Shown here in pieces: positions 24,999 through 33,641 of a DNA stretch of 64,000 bases. Made by a program: the position numbers and the translations under genes. Numbering within the stretch: position 1 is the stretch's first letter; every line of letters starts with the position of its first letter. The notes beneath the pieces are model-generated. The model was given only the letters and a program-made list of their open reading frames with translations, was not told the DNA's origin and ran no database searches. The DNA is from Rhodopseudomonas sp. BAL398 (GTDB taxonomy: Bacteria; Pseudomonadota; Alphaproteobacteria; Rhizobiales; Xanthobacteraceae). Location: positions 5,689,001 through 5,753,000 of the forward strand of contig NZ_CP133111.1 of the NCBI RefSeq assembly GCF_033001325.1. Reading direction: 5' to 3'.

Positions 24999-26366
24999 AT
25001 GGGTAGGGAGTTTGACACGGCAAGGATTATGAGGTCGCGGGATCTACTTGGGCGTGACAGTGGCAGGGCGATGTACGACCTGGTTGCTGAGCTCTATCCG
25101 ATCTGTCGCAGCATCACGGGAGACGGGGTGCGGGAGACGTTGGCCATCATCGGCCGCCATATTCCGCTGAAAATTCACGAGGTGCCGACCGGGGTCGATG
25201 TGTTCGACTGGACGATCCCGAACGAATGGAATATCCGCGACGCCTATATCAAGGACAGCGCGGGAAAACGGATCGTCGACTTTCGCAAATCCAATCTCCA
25301 CGTCGTGGGCTACAGCGTTCCGGTGCATACGCGCATGAGGTTGGCCGAGCTGAAGAGGCATCTGTTCTCCGATCCGGAACATCCCGACTGGATACCGTAT
25401 CGAACGTCATATTACACGCCGGAGTGGGGGTTCTGCCTGGCGCAGCGTCAGCTCGACGCCCTTAACGACGACGATTACGAAGTCTGCATCGACGCCTCGC
25501 TCAAGCCGGGCCATCTGACTTATGGCGAACTGTTCATCGGTGGACGCAGCGGCGATCAGGTGTTGATCTCCTGCCACGTCTGCCACCCGTCGCTGTGCAA
25601 CGACAATCTGTCGGGGATCGCGGTTGCGACGGCGCTCGCCCAGCACCTCGGCAGGATGGATACGAAGTTCTCCTACCGAATCCTCTTCGTGCCGGGGACG
25701 ATAGGGGCCATTACGTGGCTTGCGCTCGCGGGCCGAGCGAGAATGAACGTCGCCCACGGCTTCGTATTGACCTGCGTGGGGGACCAGGGCCCTCCGACAT
25801 ATAAATGCAGCCGCCGCGGCGACGCCGAGGTCGATCAGGCTTGGCGTTACGTGTTGCAGCAGGGCGGAACGCCGTTCGAGATTCTGCCGTTCTCGCCGTA
25901 TGGATATGACGAGAGGCAATATTGCTCGCCGGGATTCGATATGCCGGTGGGCTGCTTTATGCGCACGCCTGGCGGCAAGTTTCCGCAGTATCACACCTCG
26001 GCGGACGATTTAAATCTGGTGCATCCGGACGCATTGCAGGATTCGTTACAGCGTGTCTTGACGGTGATCGACGTGCTGGAAACGAATGAGCGATACGTCA
26101 ATCAGAAGCCCTATGGCGAACCGAAGCTCGGCAATTACAAGCTTTACGACATGATTGGAGGCAAGTCGGCCGACGAGACGCGGATGGCGCTGCTTTGGCT
26201 CTTGAACATGTCGGACGGCCAGGCGTCGCTGCTTGAGATCGCGACCCGGTCGGGCCTGCCGTGGAGCGCGATCAAGGAAGGCTTGCGCGCGCTGACCGCG
26301 ACTGGATTACTGAAAATTATCAATGAGCGGCGGCGCTACACCCGCAAGAAACGAAGAATAGCATAA
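24999..26366 (+). CDS. DUF4910 M28-like protein
   Basis: A 455-residue protein of the DUF4910/DUF2172 type, with an aminopeptidase-like (M28-fold) core and a C-terminal winged-helix part (LLEIATRSGLPWSAIKEGLRAL). Candidate metal ligands are seen in SCHVCHPSLCNDNLSG and in QYHTSADDLNLV. Homologues occur mainly in surface-polysaccharide clusters next to sugar methyltransferases and cytidylyltransferases, which is exactly the context here; their reaction is not settled. In-frame starts also exist at 25029 and 25071, just before the conserved region MYDLVAELYPICRSITGDG. It probably shares a transcript with the methyltransferase 67 bp upstream. Confidence 0.85.
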   Translation: MGREFDTARIMRSRDLLGRDSGRAMYDLVAELYPICRSITGDGVRETLAIIGRHIPLKIHEVPTGVDVFDWTIPNEWNIRDAYIKDSAGKRIVDFRKSNLHVVGYSVPVHTRMRLAELKRHLFSDPEHPDWIPYRTSYYTPEWGFCLAQRQLDALNDDDYEVCIDASLKPGHLTYGELFIGGRSGDQVLISCHVCHPSLCNDNLSGIAVATALAQHLGRMDTKFSYRILFVPGTIGAITWLALAGRARMNVAHGFVLTCVGDQGPPTYKCSRRGDAEVDQAWRYVLQQGGTPFEILPFSPYGYDERQYCSPGFDMPVGCFMRTPGGKFPQYHTSADDLNLVHPDALQDSLQRVLTVIDVLETNERYVNQKPYGEPKLGNYKLYDMIGGKSADETRMALLWLLNMSDGQASLLEIATRSGLPWSAIKEGLRALTATGLLKIINERRRYTRKKRRIA

Positions 26367-26379
26367 AGGCCGGCCGTCA

Positions 26380-26414
26380 GATGGCAGCGCGCCCGCGGAA
26401 TTCGCGCTTCCATC
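26380..26414. terminator. Imperfect hairpin between convergent genes
   Basis: GATGG-c-AGCGCG pairs with CGCGCT-t-CCATC across an 11-base loop. It lies in the 55-bp gap where the DUF4910 gene and the secretion adaptor gene converge, so it probably ends both transcripts. Confidence 0.45.
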
Positions 26415-26421
26415 CGGGGCC

Positions 26422-28461
26422 TCACCGCTCGCGCATGCTCTCCTGACGATATCGCAAGAGTGGTGACAGCAGGTAACTGATGATCCGCCGCGAGCCGGTG
26501 CGAATTTCGATGGTTGATGCCATGCCGGGCGAGAGCCTTACACGCCGGTTCTCAACCGCCATGGAATCGTGGTCGATCGAGACGCGGACGGGGTAGATGA
26601 GCTCCTCGCCGCGCTGCTCGCTGTCGCCGGATTGGGTGCGCTGGCCTTTGTCGTCGGGGACGCGCCGCTGGACGGCGTCCTGGGAGATCGAGAGCAGTTT
26701 GCCATGGAGCATGCCGTAACGGGTGAAGTTGAAGGCGTCGATCTTGATCGCGACATCCTGGCCGGGTTCGATAAATCCGATATCGCGGTTGGCGATCATG
26801 GCTTCAATCTCCAGGGTGCTTCCGGCGGGGACGACATACATCAGCGTCTGGGCAGGCGTCACGACGCCGCCGACCGTGTGGATGGCGAGCTGCTGCACCA
26901 TGCCGTCGACCGGTGCCCTGAGTGTCTGCAAGTTGGTCCTCTGATCAGCCTTGACGAGGTCGTGGGCGAGCTCGGACGATTTTTGAGCGACCTTGGCGTA
27001 GTCTGCGAGCAGAGCGCGGCGATACTCGGCCGCGGTCTTGGCGCGCGTCTCGGTTAGGGCCTCGATAGCGGCGTCGACCTCGTGGTAACGGCTTCGCTGC
27101 ACCAGGATGTCCTGTTGCTGTCCGAGCAGCTCCTGCCTCTCGCCGAGATAGGTCAGCTTGGAGGTGAGTTGTTTCTCGACCAGTTGTTGGCGGATATCGA
27201 CCTTCTGTTGCAGCGGCTCGAGGGTCGCGACCAGCTTTTGGATCGTCGCCTCGATCGTGGCGCGCTCCGCGGCCTTTTGCGCGATCTGCCGGTCGATGGC
27301 CGATATTTTGGCTTTTTGCTCCGCGCTTTGGCTGGCCAGGAAGCGGCGTTGCATGTCGACCATATCGGCCGGGGCGTCGGCGGGAGGATGGAAAGCGGAT
27401 TGAGGATCGGCCAGGTCGGAGAGCGCCGCGCTCAGCCGCGCTGCTTCCGTTTGCGACGACTGCAGATCGCTCTTGATACGGCCAAGATCGGCGCCCGTCA
27501 TGGTCGCGTCGAGTTCCACCATGACGTCTCCAGCCTTGACCGTCTGACCGTCGCGAACCCGGATCGCGCGGACGACACCGGTCTCGAAGGGCTGGACCGC
27601 CTTCGTCCCGCCGTTGGGCACGACCTTTCCAGGCGCGACGGCGACGACGTCGACGGTGCCGATCGTGGCCCAAGCCAACGCAGCGGCGAAGAGTGCCGCG
27701 ATGCTGATTGCAATGGCCCGCCCAAGCGGCGAGGGTGGCGTCTCGACCACCTCGAGCGCGGCCGGAAGGAAAGCGAGCTCTTCCGATCGGCGGCGTGCCT
27801 CGTTGAGGGGGCGGATGACGATCGAGTTTCGGAGCCTGCGAGCGCGTTCTGCGAAGTCGATCACGGCAACGCCGCCGCTGGGCGGGTTCGGCTGCCCCGG
27901 CTCGGAGAGGTGCGACGTGGTCCGATCGGCAGATGGTTGGGCTTGATCCTGGGCAGCACGGGGGGTGGCGCTTGTCAGCGGCGATGCAGTCTTGCGACGC
28001 AGGCCCGACGCCATGCGGGGGATCGCAGCCAGCGCGGCCGTCAACGAGGCTTCGACGCGCAGACGCCAGCGCGTCAACCGCGAGGATTTCGCGATAAAGA
28101 TCAGTCGGCCGTCCCATTGCGCCTCGAACTCGGAACGGGACCGGAGTGCCGGGCGTTTTGCGTCCGGCATCAGAACCACGGCCTGCTCGGGGAGGACTTT
28201 CCCCAGCACGAGAAAGCCGCCTGCCGTCAAGGGCGCGATCCCGGGCAGCGGAAGGCGGCTCAGCCCGGCCCAATCCGTGCGGCCGAGGCGGGCGTCGAGT
28301 CCGAATGTGCGAATGCAGCGAATGATGATGTCCGGCGTGACCGGGCCTGGCCCGGTTCGGAGCCGCAATTCGGTCGGTTCGATCTCGACCTGATAGAGCC
28401 GAAGCAGAATGTGCAGGACAAAGTGTCCCGGGTCGGAGTCTTCGATGCGCCTGGTCTGCAT
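26422..28461 (-). CDS. Type I secretion adaptor (HlyD family) with N-terminal C39-like domain
   Basis: A 679-residue protein. Residues 1-130 match the C39-peptidase-like domain of the partner ABC transporter: PLPGIAPLTAGGFLVLGK and SEFEAQWDGRLIF have direct counterparts there. No catalytic Cys/His pair is visible, so it is a binding domain. After a low-complexity linker comes a membrane segment (about 265-290) and a HlyD core: GKVVPNGGTKAVQPFETGVVRAI, long helical hairpins, then LRAPVDGMVQQLAIHTVGGVV. It is a periplasmic adaptor linking the inner-membrane ABC exporter to an outer-membrane TolC-type channel encoded elsewhere. The ATG at 28461 follows the ABC stop by 13 bp; longer frames run into the ABC gene. 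Confidence 0.88.
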   Translation of the reverse strand: MQTRRIEDSDPGHFVLHILLRLYQVEIEPTELRLRTGPGPVTPDIIIRCIRTFGLDARLGRTDWAGLSRLPLPGIAPLTAGGFLVLGKVLPEQAVVLMPDAKRPALRSRSEFEAQWDGRLIFIAKSSRLTRWRLRVEASLTAALAAIPRMASGLRRKTASPLTSATPRAAQDQAQPSADRTTSHLSEPGQPNPPSGGVAVIDFAERARRLRNSIVIRPLNEARRRSEELAFLPAALEVVETPPSPLGRAIAISIAALFAAALAWATIGTVDVVAVAPGKVVPNGGTKAVQPFETGVVRAIRVRDGQTVKAGDVMVELDATMTGADLGRIKSDLQSSQTEAARLSAALSDLADPQSAFHPPADAPADMVDMQRRFLASQSAEQKAKISAIDRQIAQKAAERATIEATIQKLVATLEPLQQKVDIRQQLVEKQLTSKLTYLGERQELLGQQQDILVQRSRYHEVDAAIEALTETRAKTAAEYRRALLADYAKVAQKSSELAHDLVKADQRTNLQTLRAPVDGMVQQLAIHTVGGVVTPAQTLMYVVPAGSTLEIEAMIANRDIGFIEPGQDVAIKIDAFNFTRYGMLHGKLLSISQDAVQRRVPDDKGQRTQSGDSEQRGEELIYPVRVSIDHDSMAVENRRVRLSPGMASTIEIRTGSRRIISYLLSPLLRYRQESMRER

Positions 28462-28474
28462 GATGTCTGTCTCG

Positions 28475-30748
28475 CTACGCGTGGTCGAGGTCGACTTGCT
28501 GGGTCCTGAGCTTTGGCCTCGTCGAACGGGAGGGCACGAAGGGCTCCGGCCAGACCGGCTGCGTCGGCGCCCCGCCGGCCGGCGGATAATTGACGCGCGG
28601 GGCGACCTTCCAGTCGTCGCGCCCGGTCTGAAGCCTGTAGAGTTCTGCGTATCGGCCGCCACTGACCAGCAGACTCTGATGGGTGCCATCCTCGACGATC
28701 TGGCCATGCTCGAGAGTGATGATGCGGTCCGCGGTACGCAGGGCCGATAAGCGATGGGCGATGATGAAGACGGTCCGGCCGCGGGAGATCTCCGACATGT
28801 TCTGCTGGATCACGCGCTCGCTCTCGTAATCGAGGGCGCTGGTCGCCTCGTCAAAGATCAGGATTCGGGGATCGGAGAGAAGCGCGCGTGCGATCGCCAG
28901 GCGCTGCCGCTGGCCGCCCGAGAGGCTGCTGCCGCGTTCGCCGACGATCGTATCGTAGCCTTCTGGCAGCGCCAGAATGAATTCATGGGCCCCAGCAAGC
29001 GTCGCGGCGGCGACCACGTCGTCACTGGTCGCGGATGGGTCGGCGAGGGCGATGTTGTCCCGGACCGAGCAATTGAAAAGAATGTTGTCCTGGAGCACGA
29101 CGCCGATCTGGCGGCGCAACCAGGCCGGGTCGACTTGAGCGACATCGATGCGGTCGACAAAGACCCGTCCGCTCTCGGGCACGTAAAGCCGCTGGATCAG
29201 CTTGCCCAGGGTGCTCTTGCCGGATCCGGAGGAGCCGACCACTCCGATGACCTGGCCGGCCGGCACCGCCAGGCTGATATCCTGCAGGGCCTTTGGACCG
29301 TCGATACGATAACGGAAATTGACGCCCTGGAATTCGACGTCACCCCTGATTTCCGGCAGCGCCATCCGATTGGCGGTGTAGAGCGGTTCGGGCGGCGTAT
29401 TGAGAATGTCGCCGAGGCGGGCGATCGAGAGGCTTGCCTGGTGGAAATCCTGCCAAATCTGCGCGAGCCGCAAGACCGGCGCGCTGACACGGCCGGCGAG
29501 CAGGTTGAAGGCGACGAGCTCGCCGACGCTCAGCTCGCCGCTGATGACAAGCTTGGCTCCAAAATAGAGAATGCCTGCGGTCGCCAGCTTGTTGATGAGC
29601 TGGACGCTCTGGCTCGCGGTGTTGCCGAGGCTGATGACGCGAAAGCTCGCCGCCACATATCCGGCCAGCTGCTCTTCCCAACGACGCTGCATCTGTGGCT
29701 CGACCGCCATCGATTTGAGCGTCTCGATGCCGGTCACACTCTCGACAAGGAAGGACTGACTTTCGGCGCCCCGTCGGAATTTTTCGTCGAGCCGACGTTG
29801 GAACAGCGGCGCCGCGCCCGCCGAGATTGCGATGTAGAACGGGAAGGCCGCCACAACGATGATCGTCAGAGCGGGTGAGTAGAACAGAAGCACCGCCACG
29901 AAGACCAGCGTGAAGCCGAGATCGATGACCAGGGTCAGTCCTGAGCTTGTCAGGAAATTGCGGATGTTTTCCAGCTCGCGCACCCTGGCTACCGAATCGC
30001 CGACCCGGCGCGCCTGAAAATAACTGATAGGCAACGCGAGCAGATGGCGGAATAAGCGGGCCCCGAGTTCGACGTCGATTCGATTGGTGGTGTGCGCGAA
30101 CAAATAGGTTCGCAAGGCGCCGAGCACCGTCTCGAATATGGCGATGGCAACCAGACCAAAGGCGAGGACGTCGAGCGTGCCCAGACTGTGATGGACCAGG
30201 ACCTTGTCGATCACCACCTGGAAAAACAGCGGAGAAACCAACGCGAAGAGCTGGAGGAAGAATGACGCGATCAGAACCTCGGCGATCAGGCCGCGGTACT
30301 TGGTCATCGCCGCGATGAACCAGCTGATATCGAAGCGTCGCGTCAGGTCGGTCAACGCGCTTCGCTTGGTCATCAAGACCAGCCGGCCATCCCAGACCGC
30401 TTCAAATTCGGCGCGGGTCATGATCGATGGAGACGGCTGATCGACGGCCTGGATCAGCACCTTGTCCTCGCCGGCCTTGCCGAGCAACAGAAAGCCACCA
30501 TCCTTCAGCACCGCGATGGCTGGCAAGGGAGTGAACGGCAGCCGCTCCCATTTGCGCGAAAGGCAGCGCGAGCGCAGACCCAGGCTCTTCGCGCAGCGGA
30601 GCATTTCGGTGACGCCAATCGGCATCGAGCGAAACTGATGCCGGATCTGAGCCGGCTCGGCGCCGACGCCGTTAAAGCGAAGCAGCATCACCAGCGCGCT
30701 GAGGCCTTGATCAGGCTTTGGTGGGGTTGCACCACGCGGTTTTGTCAT
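28475..30748 (-). CDS. Type I secretion ABC transporter with C39-like domain
   Basis: A 757-residue HlyB-type exporter. An N-terminal C39-like domain without the catalytic Cys (ALVMLLRFNGVGAEPAQI) is followed by six membrane helices (about 145-420). The ATPase has Walker A GSSGSGKST, signature LSGGQRQRLAIARALL, Walker B ILIFDEATSALD and switch IIAHRLS. The lack of the Cys means the cargo is not cleaved at a double-glycine leader, as in RTX exporters. The ATG at 30748 is chosen over a weak TTG at 30808. It sits 93 bp downstream of the probable cargo gene and directly before the adaptor gene. Confidence 0.93.
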   Translation of the reverse strand: MTKPRGATPPKPDQGLSALVMLLRFNGVGAEPAQIRHQFRSMPIGVTEMLRCAKSLGLRSRCLSRKWERLPFTPLPAIAVLKDGGFLLLGKAGEDKVLIQAVDQPSPSIMTRAEFEAVWDGRLVLMTKRSALTDLTRRFDISWFIAAMTKYRGLIAEVLIASFFLQLFALVSPLFFQVVIDKVLVHHSLGTLDVLAFGLVAIAIFETVLGALRTYLFAHTTNRIDVELGARLFRHLLALPISYFQARRVGDSVARVRELENIRNFLTSSGLTLVIDLGFTLVFVAVLLFYSPALTIIVVAAFPFYIAISAGAAPLFQRRLDEKFRRGAESQSFLVESVTGIETLKSMAVEPQMQRRWEEQLAGYVAASFRVISLGNTASQSVQLINKLATAGILYFGAKLVISGELSVGELVAFNLLAGRVSAPVLRLAQIWQDFHQASLSIARLGDILNTPPEPLYTANRMALPEIRGDVEFQGVNFRYRIDGPKALQDISLAVPAGQVIGVVGSSGSGKSTLGKLIQRLYVPESGRVFVDRIDVAQVDPAWLRRQIGVVLQDNILFNCSVRDNIALADPSATSDDVVAAATLAGAHEFILALPEGYDTIVGERGSSLSGGQRQRLAIARALLSDPRILIFDEATSALDYESERVIQQNMSEISRGRTVFIIAHRLSALRTADRIITLEHGQIVEDGTHQSLLVSGGRYAELYRLQTGRDDWKVAPRVNYPPAGGAPTQPVWPEPFVPSRSTRPKLRTQQVDLDHA

Positions 30749-30841
30749 GGTCTCGTTCCAATCGTCGTCGATAGCCCCCTCGGCGGGGACGGATGACGTC
30801 TTCGCCAAGGGGACTATCGATGCGTTGCGGTCGACGGCGGA

Positions 30842-32920
30842 TCAGATGCGACCTGGCAGGGCGACGGAGTGCCCCCAAGCCGCTGCCGCTTGATCGTGGA
30901 TCGGCGTGGCGTTGCTCGTCGCGCTGGAATCGACGAATGACGAGGCGAGATGCTGACGGAACAAGGCCGCGGATTGCGTGTCGGATGTTGGGGCCACCGT
31001 CGCGCTTGAGGCCGCGACAAACCCAACGGTCCGATTGCTCCCGACGTTGTCACCCGTCAGAGTTTCCGGCGCCGCGTTGGCGACCAGCTGCACGTTGTCG
31101 ACCATCGCGCCGACGCCGTCGAACGCCTGATTTTGCGGCTCGCGAATGGTCAACGTGTCGTTGCCTCCCGTTCCGGTAACGTTAACCGAATAGGTCGACC
31201 AATCGGCCCCAGGCTGAATCGTCGAAATCACCTCGCCGTTCCACAGCACCTCGACGCCGCAGGAAGCTGGATTCTCACCCGGGCGTGTCCGCGCGTCGAC
31301 CGACAGCGTCAAGGCTTGGCCGGAACTGGTTTGCACCGACTGGGAGAATCCATCCTGCGCTCCCATGTAGTCGAGCTCGACAAAATTATTGCCGTCGGTC
31401 GCCTGAACTCCGATGAAATTGTCCCATAGCTCGATCGCGCTGCCGGACAGTGCGGTCCAGCCATCGACCCGTGTTTGAACGCCGACTTGTCCGCTGCCGA
31501 CGGCCGTCGCCTCGAACGAACCGTTCCTCAGCAAATTGACACCAACAACCGGATCAGTGGTGCCGGCGGGCGGCGTGATGACGGGGGTATCGGTGCCGGA
31601 TCCGCCCGGGGTCGGATCTGTCGAAGGGAGGTCGGTATCGTCGGTTGGCGTCGAAGCCGTGTTCGCGGCCAACTTCAGATTGTCGAGCATCGCGCCGACG
31701 CCGTCGAATGCCTGATTTTGCGGCTCGCGGATGGTCAGCGTGTCGTTACCTCCCGTGCCGGTAACGTTAACCGAATAGGTGCTCCAATCGGCTCCAGGCT
31801 GAATTGTCGAAATCACCTCGCCGTTCCACAGCACTTCGACGCCGCAGGAATATGGATTCTCGCCTGGCCGCGTCCGCGCGTCGACCGACAGAGTCAAGGC
31901 TTGGCCGGAACTGGTTTGCACCGATTGGGAGAAGCCGTCTTGCGCGCCCATGTAATCGAGCTCGACGAAATTATTGCCTTCGGTCGCCTGTACTCCGCCA
32001 AGATTGTTCCAGAGCTCGATCGCACTGCCGGACAATGCGGTCCAACCGTTAATCTGTGTTTGAATCCCGGCCTGTCCGCTTCCGACAGGCGTCGCCTCGA
32101 ACGATCCATTCTTCAGCAAATTCACTCCGACGACCGGGTCGGGCGTGCTTCCCGGCGGAATCACGATGGGGGTGTCCGTACCGATTCCCCCCGGCGGGTC
32201 GGTGACCGGCGGGTTGGGATTAGTGATGATCGCGTCGGTGCAACAGGGCGGCGGATCGGCCCGAAATTCGGCCGCGGTTCCAGAATAGAAGGCCAGCGTC
32301 TGATAGTCACCCGTCAGTTCGACCCAGTTGCTCATCCCGGCGCCGGGATTATTGCCGAACCCGTCGACGTAGTCGGCCGTCGGCGTTCTCCACCAGTCGG
32401 CACCGATATTTGCCACAGCCTTCACATTGGGGTCGCTGATCTTCATATCCATCTGGACGTAAACGCCATCGACTGTGCCTGGAGCAAACTGCCCCCGCCC
32501 GACGTGCCAGAAATGGTCGTTATAGCCTAATGGGGGAACCTCCATCGTTGCGGTGCCGTCGGCTCCCTGCGTCACTTCCATCCCGATGCCGGCATTGCCG
32601 GCAAAATCGGCCACGAAGTGCCCGCCCTCGAGCGGGTCGTTGGCTTGGCTCTGAACGAGGACCCATTGATTGGTCGTCGACAGATGAACCCAGGTTTGCG
32701 CATTGGCGACCTCGACCGTCGCATTCGGGTTCGAGTAGCTCGAACCTTGCTCCGGATAGATCTGCCCCCATCCACCAACAGAACTGAAGTCGGCAGGCGG
32801 AATATCAGAGTCGGAAACCGCTCCCGTGTACCACGAGTAGGATGCCGGCACGCCGACCGGCAATCCGTCACTCATGCCTTTCGTGTTCTGCTCGATTGCT
32901 TCCGTCACAGAGATAGTCAT
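30842..32920 (-). CDS. Probable type I secreted protein with two carbohydrate-binding-like repeats
   Basis: A 692-residue protein without an N-terminal signal peptide. Residues 1-230 form a domain shared with the product of 38742-39524 (WGQIY, PLEGGHFV-x-DF-x-GN, ANIGADWWR, ADYVDGF). Two nearly identical repeats of about 160 residues follow, each starting VVGVNLL-x-NGSFEA, resembling jelly-roll carbohydrate-binding modules of the DUF642 kind, joined by Pro/Thr/Asp-rich linkers. No RTX nonapeptides are present. Its position directly upstream of the ABC exporter makes it the likely cargo. A role in binding or modifying the EPS outside the cell is inferred. The ATG at 32920 has GGAG 7 bp upstream. 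Confidence 0.8.
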   Translation of the reverse strand: MTISVTEAIEQNTKGMSDGLPVGVPASYSWYTGAVSDSDIPPADFSSVGGWGQIYPEQGSSYSNPNATVEVANAQTWVHLSTTNQWVLVQSQANDPLEGGHFVADFAGNAGIGMEVTQGADGTATMEVPPLGYNDHFWHVGRGQFAPGTVDGVYVQMDMKISDPNVKAVANIGADWWRTPTADYVDGFGNNPGAGMSNWVELTGDYQTLAFYSGTAAEFRADPPPCCTDAIITNPNPPVTDPPGGIGTDTPIVIPPGSTPDPVVGVNLLKNGSFEATPVGSGQAGIQTQINGWTALSGSAIELWNNLGGVQATEGNNFVELDYMGAQDGFSQSVQTSSGQALTLSVDARTRPGENPYSCGVEVLWNGEVISTIQPGADWSTYSVNVTGTGGNDTLTIREPQNQAFDGVGAMLDNLKLAANTASTPTDDTDLPSTDPTPGGSGTDTPVITPPAGTTDPVVGVNLLRNGSFEATAVGSGQVGVQTRVDGWTALSGSAIELWDNFIGVQATDGNNFVELDYMGAQDGFSQSVQTSSGQALTLSVDARTRPGENPASCGVEVLWNGEVISTIQPGADWSTYSVNVTGTGGNDTLTIREPQNQAFDGVGAMVDNVQLVANAAPETLTGDNVGSNRTVGFVAASSATVAPTSDTQSAALFRQHLASSFVDSSATSNATPIHDQAAAAWGHSVALPGRI
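31074..31554 (-). repeat. Intragenic repeat, copy 2 (C-terminal module)
   Basis: About 480 bp encoding the second NGSFEA module of the putative secreted protein. By eye it matches copy 1 at 31660-32140 over most positions, including silent sites, which points to a recent duplication or gene conversion. Confidence 0.85.
31660..32140 (-). repeat. Intragenic repeat, copy 1 (central module)
   Basis: Partner of the repeat at 31074-31554. Protein differences are concentrated near the N-terminal edge of the module and at a few sites such as ENPYSCG versus ENPASCG. Confidence 0.85.
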
Positions 32921-33641
32921 GAAAATCTCCATCATGCGCTCGGGCCGTGTCGGCCGTCGCTCCCGCCGCCATCGCGTTAGCGTTGGCTGTCCCATTGCGG
33001 TTGGGCCAGAGAGCTACCACGGAATGATCAGCGGTCATGACGAAGATTTGGGCGTCCAATTTCCAAATTTGGCCGCATAGTCAAGCGCTCGCGTCGCTCG
33101 TTGTTGAAACGGAGGCGCGAAGTTGGCTAAATCGTGCGGAGTAGTTCGAATTCTCAGATGCCGATCTACAAGGTTGTGGAAAAGTTTCTGCCATCCCCCG
33201 ATAGCGAACGACAAAGTAGCGACAAAGCGGGTCTGGGGCGCGTAAATCTACGGGGTTGGATGGGACATCCGACGCGCCGAGTCGCGCGAATCAGTGGTCG
33301 AGTCGTTGGCTCGGCAGCCGAGCGCGCGCGCATCAAAGACTGCCTGCCGACGGTTCTTACTATTCCCGCGATTATCATCGGCTCGGTATCCCATCGGGTC
33401 TTTGTCGTCACGGCAGATGCTCCCCACGAGGTTGGGTCACGAGCCGCGCGCAGTGATGCGCATGCGCGAAATTCCGATTAGCGCAGCCATGCGATCAATC
33501 GCGGCGGACCATTACGGTCTTCTCGAGCGCCGTAAAACCATTGCTTCAATCAGGTGAGCGCGACTTGACGACCGTCAAATCGGTCGTTTCCCGCGCCGAT
33601 ACGGTCACGCTCGATAACAGCAACGGGTTCTGTCCCTCGGG
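32921..33641. other. Long divergent intergenic region with operator F
   Basis: About 720 bp between the divergent cargo and radical SAM genes. It carries operator F at 33565-33578 near the radical SAM side. I see no convincing gene. No copy of the operator is visible next to the cargo gene, so that gene may be controlled differently. Confidence 0.45.
33565..33578. promoter_or_regulatory. Putative Crp/Fnr-type operator F
   Basis: TTGACGACCGTCAA is a full match to TTGAY-N4-GTCAA, with flanks AC on the left and AT on the right. Its centre is about 70 bp upstream of the radical SAM start at 33642. Confidence 0.62.

Noticed and set aside
32965-32990. Sigma-54-like sequence (TGGCTG-N5-TTGC) in the divergent region beside the cargo gene
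   Set aside because: It points away from the cargo gene and lies more than 600 bp from the next plus-strand gene, so a chance match is more likely.
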